Below, in pieces: positions 26,349-35,130 of a DNA stretch of 52,594 nucleotides (positions within the stretch are counted from its first letter, which is position 1; the number at the start of each line of letters is the position of its first letter). Position numbers and translations under genes: made by a program. Source of the DNA: Synergistaceae bacterium (lineage in GTDB: Bacteria > Synergistota > Synergistia > Synergistales > Aminobacteriaceae); contig WRHH01000015.1 in the NCBI GenBank assembly GCA_009783355.1, forward strand, positions 1 to 52,594, in the 5' to 3' direction. Below the pieces are notes generated by a model. It saw nothing but the letters and a program-made list of their open reading frames with translations, was not told the origin of the DNA and made no database searches.

Positions 26349-27644
26349 TTAATTGATTTTTGACTCAACTGCCCATAGCGGTATATTCAACAGCCATCCC
26401 TCGTCCTTATAGTCAGCCATGCTTGTCCGGATCGAGAGCTTCGGCTCAAATTTGTCCCGGTAGGTTTTCAGGCTCTTCGCCTGCAAATTGACTTCGGCTT
26501 TTACTTCAATGGGAATGACGTCGCTGCCGTTGCAGATTACAAAATCGACCTCGGCATTGCCGCTGTCGTTCGCCCAATAGCAGGTCTCAATCCCTTTGAT
26601 TGTTTTAAGCTGCTGTAATACAAATTGCTCGGTCAGCGCCCCTTTGAACTCCTTAAACAGTTCGTTGCCGTCCAGCAGTGTATCCTGCCGCAGTCTCGCC
26701 ATACAGGAAAGAAGCCCGACATCCAATAGAAAGAGCTTAAAAGCTTTCAAATCTTCGTAGGCCGTCAGTGGAATGCGGGGAGCAGCCACGCGATGCACCT
26801 TATGGACAAGCCCGCAATCTGAAAGCCACAGCAAAGCCAATTCGTATTCTTTAGCCCGGGCGCCTTCCTTAACAAGGCCGTAGACGAATTTCTTATTCTC
26901 TTTGGCGAGTTGCGCCCCTATGCTGTTCCATAGCATACGAATACGGGGTACGATGTCGTGCGGCGCGTGCTTTGAAAAATCCTGTTCGTAACCCGCCAGT
27001 ATCCACTGCTGTATTTCCCGCGCTTCATTGAAGTCCCTGTTGCCGGAAAACGCCCGCACCGCTTCCGGCATTCCGCCGACATAGTAGTAATAGCGCAATA
27101 ATTCAACGTACTCCTGCTTGAATGTGTTTACCAGCGTATGATCGCCGTTTGAAAGCAGTTCCGCATACTGCTCCCTGCCCATAGCGCGCATAAACTCGGT
27201 GAATGATAGGGGGTAAAGGTTCAAAAACTCAGTTTTGCCAACGGGGAATGACGTGCCCTGATGCAGCGCAATGCCCAACATGGAGCCCGCGCAGACTATT
27301 TGATACTGAGGCGCGGTCTCGTTAAAGTATTTAAGCGAGCTCAATGCCTGAGGTACTTCCTGCACCTCGTCAAATATGAGCAGGGTGTTCGCAGGAGAAA
27401 TCTTGAATCCAGCGTACAGCTCAAGGCCGGTAATGATACGCTCAATGTTGTAATCGACGGAAAAGAGGTCACGCATCCGCTGATTATTGTCAAAGCTTAC
27501 GTAGACCATTTTCTCAAATGCGGTCATGCCAAACTCGCGCATCAGCCATGTCTTGCCCACTTGCCGCGCCCCGCGGATTATTAACGGTTTTTTGTTTTCG
27601 CGCCGCTTCCAGCGGTGCAGTTCCTCCATTGCGGTACGGTACAA
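26349..27644 (-). CDS. AAA-type ATPase with DUF4143 domain
   Basis: A 431-residue P-loop protein of a large uncharacterised prokaryotic family. Walker A is GARQVGKT at 25-32 and Walker B is LLIFDEVQE near 88-96. A C-terminal nuclease-like fold (NAEVDFVICNGSDVIPIEVKAE, near 370) has the D...ExK pattern of restriction-type endonucleases; this is the DUF4143 region. The cellular role is unknown; copies are often mobile and scattered. It starts with TTG. A 22-base perfect palindrome lies 36 bases upstream of the start. Confidence 0.85.
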   Translation of the reverse strand: MYRTAMEELHRWKRRENKKPLIIRGARQVGKTWLMREFGMTAFEKMVYVSFDNNQRMRDLFSVDYNIERIITGLELYAGFKISPANTLLIFDEVQEVPQALSSLKYFNETAPQYQIVCAGSMLGIALHQGTSFPVGKTEFLNLYPLSFTEFMRAMGREQYAELLSNGDHTLVNTFKQEYVELLRYYYYVGGMPEAVRAFSGNRDFNEAREIQQWILAGYEQDFSKHAPHDIVPRIRMLWNSIGAQLAKENKKFVYGLVKEGARAKEYELALLWLSDCGLVHKVHRVAAPRIPLTAYEDLKAFKLFLLDVGLLSCMARLRQDTLLDGNELFKEFKGALTEQFVLQQLKTIKGIETCYWANDSGNAEVDFVICNGSDVIPIEVKAEVNLQAKSLKTYRDKFEPKLSIRTSMADYKDEGWLLNIPLWAVESKIN

Positions 27645-27679
27645 AACGATCGCCAGCTTTCAATATGATGTGGCATAAT

Positions 27680-27731
27680 TATGTATCAATACAACAAAAA
27701 GAGCAACGACTTTTTGTTGTATTGATACATA
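27680..27731. promoter_or_regulatory. Perfect 22-bp inverted repeat upstream of the ATPase gene
   Basis: Arms 27680-27701 and 27710-27731 (beginning TATGTATCAATACAAC) are exact complements around the 8-base loop AGCAACGA. The arms are AT-rich and contain CTTTTTG. It lies between the stop of the DUF3592-type gene (27754) and the start of the ATPase gene (27644). It may be a terminator for the former, an operator for the latter, or the target of a mobile element. Confidence 0.75.
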
Positions 27732-27753
27732 TTATTTAACACTCGTATTCGTT

Positions 27754-28161
27754 CTATTTTTGCGCTGTCAAAAACAAAAATGCGACCGCCATTAATAAAC
27801 TAAAGGCGCCCAAAGTGTAAAGCAATGCCACCATGGTCGCAGGCTTTGAATTCTCCGGAATATAAAACTGGCTCGGCTCGGATGGGTTGTAGAGCACCGC
27901 AATGTTTTTGCCCTTACTCATTGAATTATAAAGTGAAAAACCGACAGGGGCTTTCTGGACATACTCAATACCCTCCGCCGTATACTTAAATTCTACTATT
28001 TTGTAATCTTTCCCTTTGTGAGCGACGTCGACAAAAACGCCTTCCGCCGAAGCCGTGCATTCCTTTTTCTGTTTATTCAGTATACTCGACTTAGAAGCGC
28101 CAACCTTCAATAAAACCAATCCAACCAATGAAAACAAAAGGGCAAAAACAATCTTTTCCAT
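27754..28161 (-). CDS. DUF3592-type membrane protein
   Basis: 135 residues: an N-terminal membrane segment (IVFALLFSLVGLVLLKVG), a central beta domain of about 80 residues (FKYTAEGIEYVQKAPVGFS, then VLYNPSEPSQFY) and a C-terminal membrane segment (ALLYTLGAFSLLMAVAFLFL). This helix, beta domain, helix layout with the YNPxxP motif is that of DUF3592 proteins, whose function is not established. It begins four bases after the 1847-residue ankyrin gene, so the two are cotranscribed and may act together at the membrane. Confidence 0.75.
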   Translation of the reverse strand: MEKIVFALLFSLVGLVLLKVGASKSSILNKQKKECTASAEGVFVDVAHKGKDYKIVEFKYTAEGIEYVQKAPVGFSLYNSMSKGKNIAVLYNPSEPSQFYIPENSKPATMVALLYTLGAFSLLMAVAFLFLTAQK

Positions 28162-28165
28162 AATC

Positions 28166-31100
28166 TCAATCTCCTCCTTGTTTAATGTACCTGCTCTTGT
28201 CTGCGGCAGCTTCTGAACTGCCGTCAGAGTTTTTGTCTTTGATATCGGTCAAATCGAGATAAGAGACGTTATTCTCAACGCCAAAGGCATAACGCCGTTC
28301 TATTTCGGCAAAATAGACCTCGGTTGTAAATGTTTTGCCGCCGTCACTGCTTAAATGTCTCTTATCTACGTAAGTAGTCAGGATATCGCCTGACGCCCGA
28401 TAATTCCCTGTAAATCTGTTGTAAATATTAAATGCAAGGGGACCGGAAGATAACCTGATTATTACCGCTTGCTCGAAAGTGCCGTCGGCATTGAAAGTGA
28501 AAAGCTCTGCTGATACTTGAGCGTTCACATCGCTCACATCGCCGGAAACACGGACATCTCCCCAAGTCCCAATAAAAGACTGTTCAATGTTCCCGACCGA
28601 GGTTGCCTCGCCGCCTCCCGCAATTTTTCTTAAATCTTCGATAACGGCTGTGTTTTTCAGGCGCCCGTTCTTTTGCGCCAATTCCACGTCGCTTTCAGAT
28701 ACGGTCGCTCCGGATGCCAACAAAAGCGACACGATTTCGGGCTCTCTTGTCTCCACGGCGAAATTTAAAGCAGTTCTTCCGTCGTTGTTTCTAGCGTTTA
28801 CGTCGGCGCCTGCCTTGATCGCCGCTTCGATTTCCCGGAGTGTGCCGTTTATACACAGATTGACAAAGTCAAGAGCGCTCATCGCCTCTCCCGGTTGCTG
28901 CGCCGTCATTTCGAGCCGCGTTTCTTGCGGCGCCGCAATCAATCGCTTCGTTTGCACGTCCTGCTTATGCCAATCAGCGTGTGCCGTCACCTCTCCCTGT
29001 TGCTGCGCCGTCGCTGCAAGCTGCGTTTCTTGCGGCGCGGCAATTGAAATGACGTCTGACTTAACGCTTTGCTTTAATTCTTCAATAACGGTTGTGTTTT
29101 TCAGGCGTTCGTTCTTTTGCGCCAATTCCACGTCGCTTTCCGATACGGTCGCCCCGGATTTCAATAGAAGCGACACGATTTCGGGCTCTCTTGTCTCCAC
29201 CGCGAAATTCAAAGCAGTTCTTCCGCTGTTGTTTTTCGCGTTTACGTCAGCTCCTGCCTGAATTAGCGCGCTTATTGCTTCAGTGTCCTTGTTGAAATAG
29301 ACAGCCAGAATCAACGGTGTATCTGCGTCTTTATCTTTTGCGTTAACGTCTGCGCCTGCCATAATAAGCGAGCTCATAACTTCAGGGTCATTGTTATACT
29401 CGGCAGCCATCGTCAACGGCGTCGAGCCGCTGCTAATATTTTTCACATTAACGTCAGCTCCCGCCTTGATAAGAGCGATCGTAACATCCGGGCTGTTTAG
29501 CGCGGCAGCCGCCATTAACGACGTTATACCGTCGTTGTTTTTCGCGTTGACGTCCGCGCCGCCCTGAATGAGCGCGATTATTACTTGAGGGTCGTTGTTT
29601 TGCTCGGCAGCAACCATTAACGCCGTCAACCCCTCGTCATTTTTCGCGTTGACGTCCGCGCCTGCCTTAATTAGCGCGTTTATGACTTCCGCGTTGTTCT
29701 CAATAGCGGCAAACATCAGCGGCGTCAAGCCGCTGTCATCTTTAGCGGCGTTGATATTCGCGCCCTGTTGGATAAGGGCGCTCAAAACTTTGGGATTATT
29801 GTTGTCCCGGGCAGCCAACAGCAGCGCCGTCCAACCTTCATTCGTTTTTACGCCGACGTCGGCGCCAGCCTTAATGAGCGTGTTCGTAACTTCGGGGTTA
29901 TCGTTGTTCTGGGCAGCCAGTATCAGCGGCGTCACACCGTCGTCCTTTTTCGCGTTAACGTCAGCGCCTCCTTTGATAAGCGCGTTAAGAATTTCGGGAT
30001 TATTGTTGTATCGGGCAGCTGACATCAAAGGCGTCCAGCCGTCGTTATCCTTCATGTCGACGTCCGCGCCTCCCTTAATAAGCGCGCTAAGAATTTCGGG
30101 ATTATTGTTATTGTGGGCAGCTGCCATCAAAGGCGTCCAGCCGCCGTTATCCTTAATGTTGACGTCCGCTCCGGATGCCAGCAAAAGCGACACAATCTCA
30201 ATCTTATTAATCATTGCAGCCGAACCCAAGGCAGATACCCCGTCTGCCCTTTTAGCGTTGACGTCCGCTCCTGCCTGAATGAGCGAGTTCGCAATCTCCT
30301 CGCTGTTATGCTGAGCAGCTACAATCAACGCCGTTACGCCGTCGTTAGTTTTCGCGTTGACGTCTGCACCTCTTTGAATGAGCGTGTTTATAATTTCAGG
30401 GTTTTTAATAAACTGAGCAGCCACCATCAATGGCGTCCAGCTGTTATCCGCTCTCGCGTTGACGTCCGCGCCTGCTTGAACGATTATGTTCGTAACCTCC
30501 GCGCTGTTACTTCGAATAGCTGAAATCAACACTGTCAATCCGTTGTCATCTTTCGCGTTGACGTCCGCGCCCGCTTTAATGAGAGCGGGAAAAACTTCAG
30601 GGTCTTTGTTATACTCGGCAGCCCCTATCAATGCAGTCAAACCGTCGTTGCTTCTTGCATTGACATCCGCGCCGCCTTTGATAATCGCGTTCACGACATC
30701 TCTGTTGTTTAGCGCGGCAGCCACCATCAACGCCGTCGCGCCATTGATATTTTTCGCGTTGACGTCCACGCCCGCCTGAATAAGAGCGTTCGCAACTTCC
30801 GGGCTGTTTTTCTCCGCAGCCACTATCAACGCTGTCGCGCCATTGATATTTTTCGCGTTGATGTCTGCGCCTCCCTTTATCGCCGCCTCAATATCCTGAA
30901 GTGCGCCTTTGACGCACAGTTCAAGAAAGTCGTCAGCGCTCATCGCCTCTCTGGCGGGAGTTGTGTCACCCGCAACCCCTGACTTTCTTTCCAGTTCCCT
31001 TAGCGCTTCTGTATTTTTAAGATTCTCATTTTCTTTTACATATTGCTTCAATTCTTTGATAACGTTTGTACCCAACCAGAAAGCGTTGGATTGCGCTAAT

Positions 31101-33709
31101 TTCACGTCTCCTTCAGATACGTCGGCGCCGGACGCCATCAAAAGCCGCACAACTTTGTTATCATGCGCCTCCACAGCGAAATTCATGACAGTTCTACCGT
31201 CGTTGCTTTTCGCGTTAACGTCCGCGCCGGCTTGAATGAGCACGGTCATAATCTCGACCGGCCTTCTAAACCGGACAGAAAGCGTCAACGCTGTCAAACC
31301 CTCGTCATTTTTCGCATTGACGTCCGCTCCCGCCTTGACGAGTGCGCTTACAACCTCCGCGCGGTTAAACGTAGCAGCCATCATCAACACCGACATGCCT
31401 TTTTCCGTTTTCGCGTTAACGTCCGCTCCGGCTCTGGCAAGCGCGTTTACAACCTCCGCGCTGTTATTTATGGCAGCCATTATTAACGTCGTTGAACCGG
31501 CGCTATTTTTCGCGCGAACGTCTGCCCCCGCTTTGATCGCCGCCTCAATTTCCTGAAGTGTTCCTTTGACGCATAAATTTAGAAAGTCGTCCGCGCTCAT
31601 TACAGTTGACGCGGAACTGGATACAGCCGCAACCCTTTGCTTCAATTCTTCGATAATAGGGGTATCCTTCAGGCGTGTGTTATAAAACGCAAAACCCACA
31701 TCTGATTCAGTTACGACTGCTCCGGAGGCCAGCAAAAGCGACACAATTTCGGGCGTGCTTAACCCCACAGCAAAATTCAACACTGTCTTGCCGTCGTCAG
31801 TTTTTGCATTAACGTCCGCTCCTGCATTAATGAGCATGGACAAAAGATCGGGGTTTTCTTTGTACCGGGCAGCAATCATCAACGCCGTCCAGCCGTCGTC
31901 AGTTTTTGCGTTGACGTCCGCTCCAGCTTTGATAAGCGTTCTTGCAACCTCCGTACTGTTAAACATGGTAGCTATTATCAACGCCGTCGCGTCTTGTTCA
32001 TTTTTCGCGTTGACGTCCGCGCCTGCCTTAATCGCCGCCTCAATTTCCTGGAGCGTGCCATTGGAGCACAGTTTAATAAAATCGTCCCTGCTCATCGCAT
32101 CTCTGGCAGGAGTTACATCTTCCACAACCCCTGTCTTTCTTTCCAGTTCCTTTAGCGCTTCTGTGTTTATAAGATTCTTGTTTTCTTTTGCATAATCTAT
32201 GGCTCTTTTTCCATCTTTATATTTAACTTGCGTATCCGCTCCATTTTTGAGCAAGACGGAAATAACTTCAGGGGAAACGCTAAGCTCGGCAGCTGATATC
32301 AACGCTGTCCAATTGTCGGCATTTTTCGCGTTGACGTCCGCGCCGGCCTTGATAAGCGTACTTACAACCTCCGCACTGTTAGAAGCGGAAGCCACTATCA
32401 ACGCTGTCGTGCCGTCGCCTGTTTTCGCGTTAACGTCAGCGCCGGCTTCAATAAGCGCCCTTATAACTTCAGCGTTATTAATCATGGCAGCTATTGTCAA
32501 TACGGGCGCACCTTTTTCATTTTTCATATTGACGTCGACGCCAGACTTAATAGCTGCCTCAATTTGCTGGAGTGTGCCACCGATGCACAGTTTAATAAAA
32601 TCGTCCCTGCTCATTGCGGTTGACGCGGAACCTTGCTCAGCCGCAACCCTTTGCTTTAATTCTTCAAAAATAGCTGTACCATTCAGGAGTTTGTTGAAAA
32701 ACGCCAAGTCCGCGTCAAGCTGAGATACAACTGCCCCGTGGGTCAATAGAAGCGACACAATTTCGGGGCTCCTTGTCATCGTAGCGTAAGTCAATGGCGT
32801 CCGGTTTTTGTCATCTTTTGCGTTGACGTTCGCTCCGGCTTGGATGAGCGCGCTTATAACCTCCGCTGTATTTCCCTCGGCAGCTTTCATCAACGGCGTT
32901 GCGCCGCCGTCCATTTTCGCGTTAACGTCCGCCCCCGCTTTGATCGCCGCCTCAATTTGCTGAAGTGTGCCTTTGGCGCACAGATTGAGAAAGTCTGCCG
33001 CGCTCATCGCGGTTACAGCAGGCGTCGTGTTCGTAATGGCGGTTGACGCGGAACTGGAAGCTGCATTAACGCTTTGCCTCAATTCTTCGATAATGGCGCT
33101 GCCTTTCAAGTTTTCGTTGCTTTGCGCTAATCGCACGTCGTTTTGAGATGCGGTCGCCCCCGATGCCAGCAAAATTGATACAATATCCGGCTCGTTTGTC
33201 TCCGCAGCCAAATTCAAAGCAGTTCTCCCGTCGTTATTTTTCGCGTTGACGTCCGCACCTCCCCTAATCAGCGCGGCGGCTACTTCGGGATTGCGATTAG
33301 AGGAAGCAACAAGCATCAATGGCGTAAAGCCGTCGTTCATTTTCGTGTTGACGTCAGCTCCGGCGGCAAGCAGCGTCAACACGGCTTCCGGGTTGACGCT
33401 TGTCGCAACGTACATCAAAGGCGTTACGCCGTCGTTATTCTTCGCGTTAACGTCCGCGCCGCTTTCGATTAGCGCGTCTAAAACCCCGGGTTTATAGTCA
33501 TAATACATGGCAGCCTGCATCAGGGGCGTCCAGCCGATTTCATTTTTCGCGTTGACATCCGCCCCCGCCCTGATCGCCGCCTCGATTTGCTGCAGCGTTC
33601 CAACGCGGCATAGTTTAAAAAAGTCGTCCGTGCTCATCGCCGCTCCTGCCGGTATGGACATCATAAACACCGTGGCAAGTAAAATTAGCGAATAATACAT
33701 TCTTTTCAT
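28166..33709 (-). CDS. Giant secreted ankyrin-repeat protein with seven modules
   Basis: 1847 residues. A signal peptide (YYSLILLATVFMMSIPAGAA) is followed by seven modules, each opening with a header like MSADDFLNLCVKGTLQEIEA, carrying from one to about 18 ankyrin repeats, and mostly closing with SGATVSESDVELAQ plus an IEELKQ helix. Linkers are Ser/Ala- or Gln-rich. Residues about 1710-1847 form a beta-rich domain (FIGTWGDVRVSG, then FNADGTFEQAV) resembling small lipocalin-like domains. It is probably a periplasmic or surface binding scaffold. Many repeats are near-identical to those in the 567-residue paralogue, pointing to gene conversion. It is the first gene of an operon with the DUF3592-type gene. 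Confidence 0.88.
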   Translation of the reverse strand: MKRMYYSLILLATVFMMSIPAGAAMSTDDFFKLCRVGTLQQIEAAIRAGADVNAKNEIGWTPLMQAAMYYDYKPGVLDALIESGADVNAKNNDGVTPLMYVATSVNPEAVLTLLAAGADVNTKMNDGFTPLMLVASSNRNPEVAAALIRGGADVNAKNNDGRTALNLAAETNEPDIVSILLASGATASQNDVRLAQSNENLKGSAIIEELRQSVNAASSSASTAITNTTPAVTAMSAADFLNLCAKGTLQQIEAAIKAGADVNAKMDGGATPLMKAAEGNTAEVISALIQAGANVNAKDDKNRTPLTYATMTRSPEIVSLLLTHGAVVSQLDADLAFFNKLLNGTAIFEELKQRVAAEQGSASTAMSRDDFIKLCIGGTLQQIEAAIKSGVDVNMKNEKGAPVLTIAAMINNAEVIRALIEAGADVNAKTGDGTTALIVASASNSAEVVSTLIKAGADVNAKNADNWTALISAAELSVSPEVISVLLKNGADTQVKYKDGKRAIDYAKENKNLINTEALKELERKTGVVEDVTPARDAMSRDDFIKLCSNGTLQEIEAAIKAGADVNAKNEQDATALIIATMFNSTEVARTLIKAGADVNAKTDDGWTALMIAARYKENPDLLSMLINAGADVNAKTDDGKTVLNFAVGLSTPEIVSLLLASGAVVTESDVGFAFYNTRLKDTPIIEELKQRVAAVSSSASTVMSADDFLNLCVKGTLQEIEAAIKAGADVRAKNSAGSTTLIMAAINNSAEVVNALARAGADVNAKTEKGMSVLMMAATFNRAEVVSALVKAGADVNAKNDEGLTALTLSVRFRRPVEIMTVLIQAGADVNAKSNDGRTVMNFAVEAHDNKVVRLLMASGADVSEGDVKLAQSNAFWLGTNVIKELKQYVKENENLKNTEALRELERKSGVAGDTTPAREAMSADDFLELCVKGALQDIEAAIKGGADINAKNINGATALIVAAEKNSPEVANALIQAGVDVNAKNINGATALMVAAALNNRDVVNAIIKGGADVNARSNDGLTALIGAAEYNKDPEVFPALIKAGADVNAKDDNGLTVLISAIRSNSAEVTNIIVQAGADVNARADNSWTPLMVAAQFIKNPEIINTLIQRGADVNAKTNDGVTALIVAAQHNSEEIANSLIQAGADVNAKRADGVSALGSAAMINKIEIVSLLLASGADVNIKDNGGWTPLMAAAHNNNNPEILSALIKGGADVDMKDNDGWTPLMSAARYNNNPEILNALIKGGADVNAKKDDGVTPLILAAQNNDNPEVTNTLIKAGADVGVKTNEGWTALLLAARDNNNPKVLSALIQQGANINAAKDDSGLTPLMFAAIENNAEVINALIKAGADVNAKNDEGLTALMVAAEQNNDPQVIIALIQGGADVNAKNNDGITSLMAAAALNSPDVTIALIKAGADVNVKNISSGSTPLTMAAEYNNDPEVMSSLIMAGADVNAKDKDADTPLILAVYFNKDTEAISALIQAGADVNAKNNSGRTALNFAVETREPEIVSLLLKSGATVSESDVELAQKNERLKNTTVIEELKQSVKSDVISIAAPQETQLAATAQQQGEVTAHADWHKQDVQTKRLIAAPQETRLEMTAQQPGEAMSALDFVNLCINGTLREIEAAIKAGADVNARNNDGRTALNFAVETREPEIVSLLLASGATVSESDVELAQKNGRLKNTAVIEDLRKIAGGGEATSVGNIEQSFIGTWGDVRVSGDVSDVNAQVSAELFTFNADGTFEQAVIIRLSSGPLAFNIYNRFTGNYRASGDILTTYVDKRHLSSDGGKTFTTEVYFAEIERRYAFGVENNVSYLDLTDIKDKNSDGSSEAAADKSRYIKQGGD

Positions 33710-33789
33710 TTTCCATTCCTCCTGATCGTTTTGGCGGTCATTTTTCCATTCCGTATTTTGATATCGTCAATCCGCATAAAGCCAAAGAG

Positions 33790-34017
33790 TTATTTGGGAT
33801 GCTGCTTCATATAATCAATAATACGGGCGTCGTTTTCAGATACGGTCGCTCCGGATTCCAGCAAAAGCAACACATTTCCGGATGTCCTTTGTATTACAGC
33901 GTAATTCAAAGGAGTCAACCCACTGTCACTTTTTGCGTTGACGTCCGCGCCAGCTTGAATAAGTACGCTTAATAATTCGGGATTATCTTTATTTATCGGC
34001 TCGCCAGATTCTATCGC
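33790..34017 (-). pseudogene. Ankyrin gene fragment
   Basis: On the minus strand a frame of 75 codons plus stop reads NPELLSVLIQAGADVNAKSD, a second partial repeat and LLLLESGATVSENDA before KQHPK and TAA. It matches the last repeats of the ankyrin proteins nearby but has no start codon; its upstream edge falls in the short sequence shared with 24521-24541. It is the tail of a third ankyrin gene left by rearrangement. Confidence 0.75.
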
Positions 34018-34145
34018 AAAACCCGCTGATGTTATACAGAATTATATATCACTTTTTATCTACTACAAAGCTTTCAATGAGAATGTTGTTGTTACATTTG
34101 TTACTTTATGTTATGATTGTCACACATTTTAGGAGGTATAATACA

Positions 34146-34379
34146 ATGCTTGAAACAAGTGCAAACACGAAAGCAGTGCGTATTAGCGCTGAAATATATA
34201 ACCTTGCTCGTATGACAGCCGAGGGGGTCAACCGCTCCACGTCCGGGCAGCTCGAATATTGGGCAAGGTTAGGCCGCACGGCAGAGGACAATCCTGATTT
34301 GCCTATTGAATTAATAAAGGATATTTTGATCTCAAAGGGGCAAAATCGACGTTTAGCTGAAATTTTCAAGCCGGAATAA
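34146..34379 (+). CDS. ParD-like antitoxin
   Basis: 77 residues from the ATG at 34146, ten bases after AGGAGG. AVRISAEIYNLARMTAEG, then STSGQLEYWARLGR, is the signature of the ParD-like family, with a ribbon-helix-helix N-terminus that would bind the operon promoter. The toxin gene starts two bases after its stop. A longer frame from 34029 has no support. Confidence 0.85.
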   Translation: MLETSANTKAVRISAEIYNLARMTAEGVNRSTSGQLEYWARLGRTAEDNPDLPIELIKDILISKGQNRRLAEIFKPE

Positions 34380-34381
34380 AC

Positions 34382-34666
34382 ATGCAGGACAGTGGCGAAA
34401 TAGTAGTTTTAATGATGCCTGCGTTTAAGCATCGCTATAAGAAGCTGCATCATAATCAGAAAACGCCGGTTAATAAAGCGATTGAAGTCATTAAAAACAA
34501 TCCGCTGGCAGGGACGCAGAAAAAAGGCGATCTCAAGACAGTATACGTTTATAAGTTCGATTGTGTAGGTCAGGAGTTCTTATTAGCGTATGAATTCGAC
34601 CCCGCAATGCGTATTTTGCTGGCTTTGGGCGTGCATGAAAATTTTTACAGGGATATGAAGCGATAG
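34382..34666 (+). CDS. ParE/RelE-family toxin
   Basis: A 94-residue basic protein with the RelE/ParE pattern: FKHRYKKLHHNQKTPVNKAI, then NPLAGTQKKGDLKTVYVYKF and the end GVHENFYRDMKR. Members either cut ribosome-bound mRNA or poison gyrase; which applies here cannot be decided by eye. It is coupled to the ParD-like antitoxin gene just upstream. Confidence 0.8.
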   Translation: MQDSGEIVVLMMPAFKHRYKKLHHNQKTPVNKAIEVIKNNPLAGTQKKGDLKTVYVYKFDCVGQEFLLAYEFDPAMRILLALGVHENFYRDMKR

Positions 34667-35130
34667 GAGGAGTATAGCCCTTAGATATTAAGCTCATTCA
34701 CCGTTATCTCAAACTTACTCATAACTAACCATAGGTATGCATACATGATCGGTCTTGATGTTGAGTTCCTGTTTCTCAGAGGTGACCCGTTTCCACTAAC
34801 TCTCCACAGGCTGACACCGTGTAACTCACGGCAATGCCGAACACTTAAAACCTTGAATATTTTACGCGTCAAAGGATTAGCTTGATTTTTGCTTATTTTT
34901 CTTGACGCAACGCCCTATATTCAGTTGTCAAGGTTCATTTGACTTGATAATTATATAAGAAAAGATAGCTTTTGTCAGTTTTAATAATCTATACATTTAG
35001 AAAAAGATTGAGATTATTTGCATAGATATTAGGAACACTGTTCGAGCCCCAAGATCCTCCTTTGAAGTTTGAGGTATAATAATTTAAAAATACCGGTGCT
35101 TGATTATAATGTCCAAGGAGTGAATACGAT
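34667..35130. other. Non-coding stretch before tyrS
   Basis: 464 bases without a supported gene. On the minus strand CCTTGACAACTGAATA followed by GCGTTGCGTCAAG, and a moderately GC-rich part at 34740-34850, look like the edge of a mobile element, but no transposase or reverse transcriptase remains. A 63-codon minus-strand frame (34681-34872) is not convincing. TATAAT at 35075-35080 may be the -10 box of tyrS; AAGGAG stands at 35114-35119, twelve bases before the TTG start. Confidence 0.4.

Noticed and set aside
23144-33600. Regular repeats resembling a CRISPR array
   Set aside because: The spacing is about 99 bases with no unique spacers, and the repeats encode ankyrin units in frame.
34681-34872. 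63-codon minus-strand frame
   Set aside because: No ribosome binding site and no recognisable motif; it lies in DNA that looks like a mobile-element remnant.
35037-35060. tRNA-like stretch GTTCGAGCCCC
   Set aside because: No acceptor stem, anticodon arm or D-arm surrounds it.
34880-35130. T-box leader for tyrS or asnS
   Set aside because: No T-box core (GGTGG with ACC) and no specifier stem could be found upstream of either synthetase gene.
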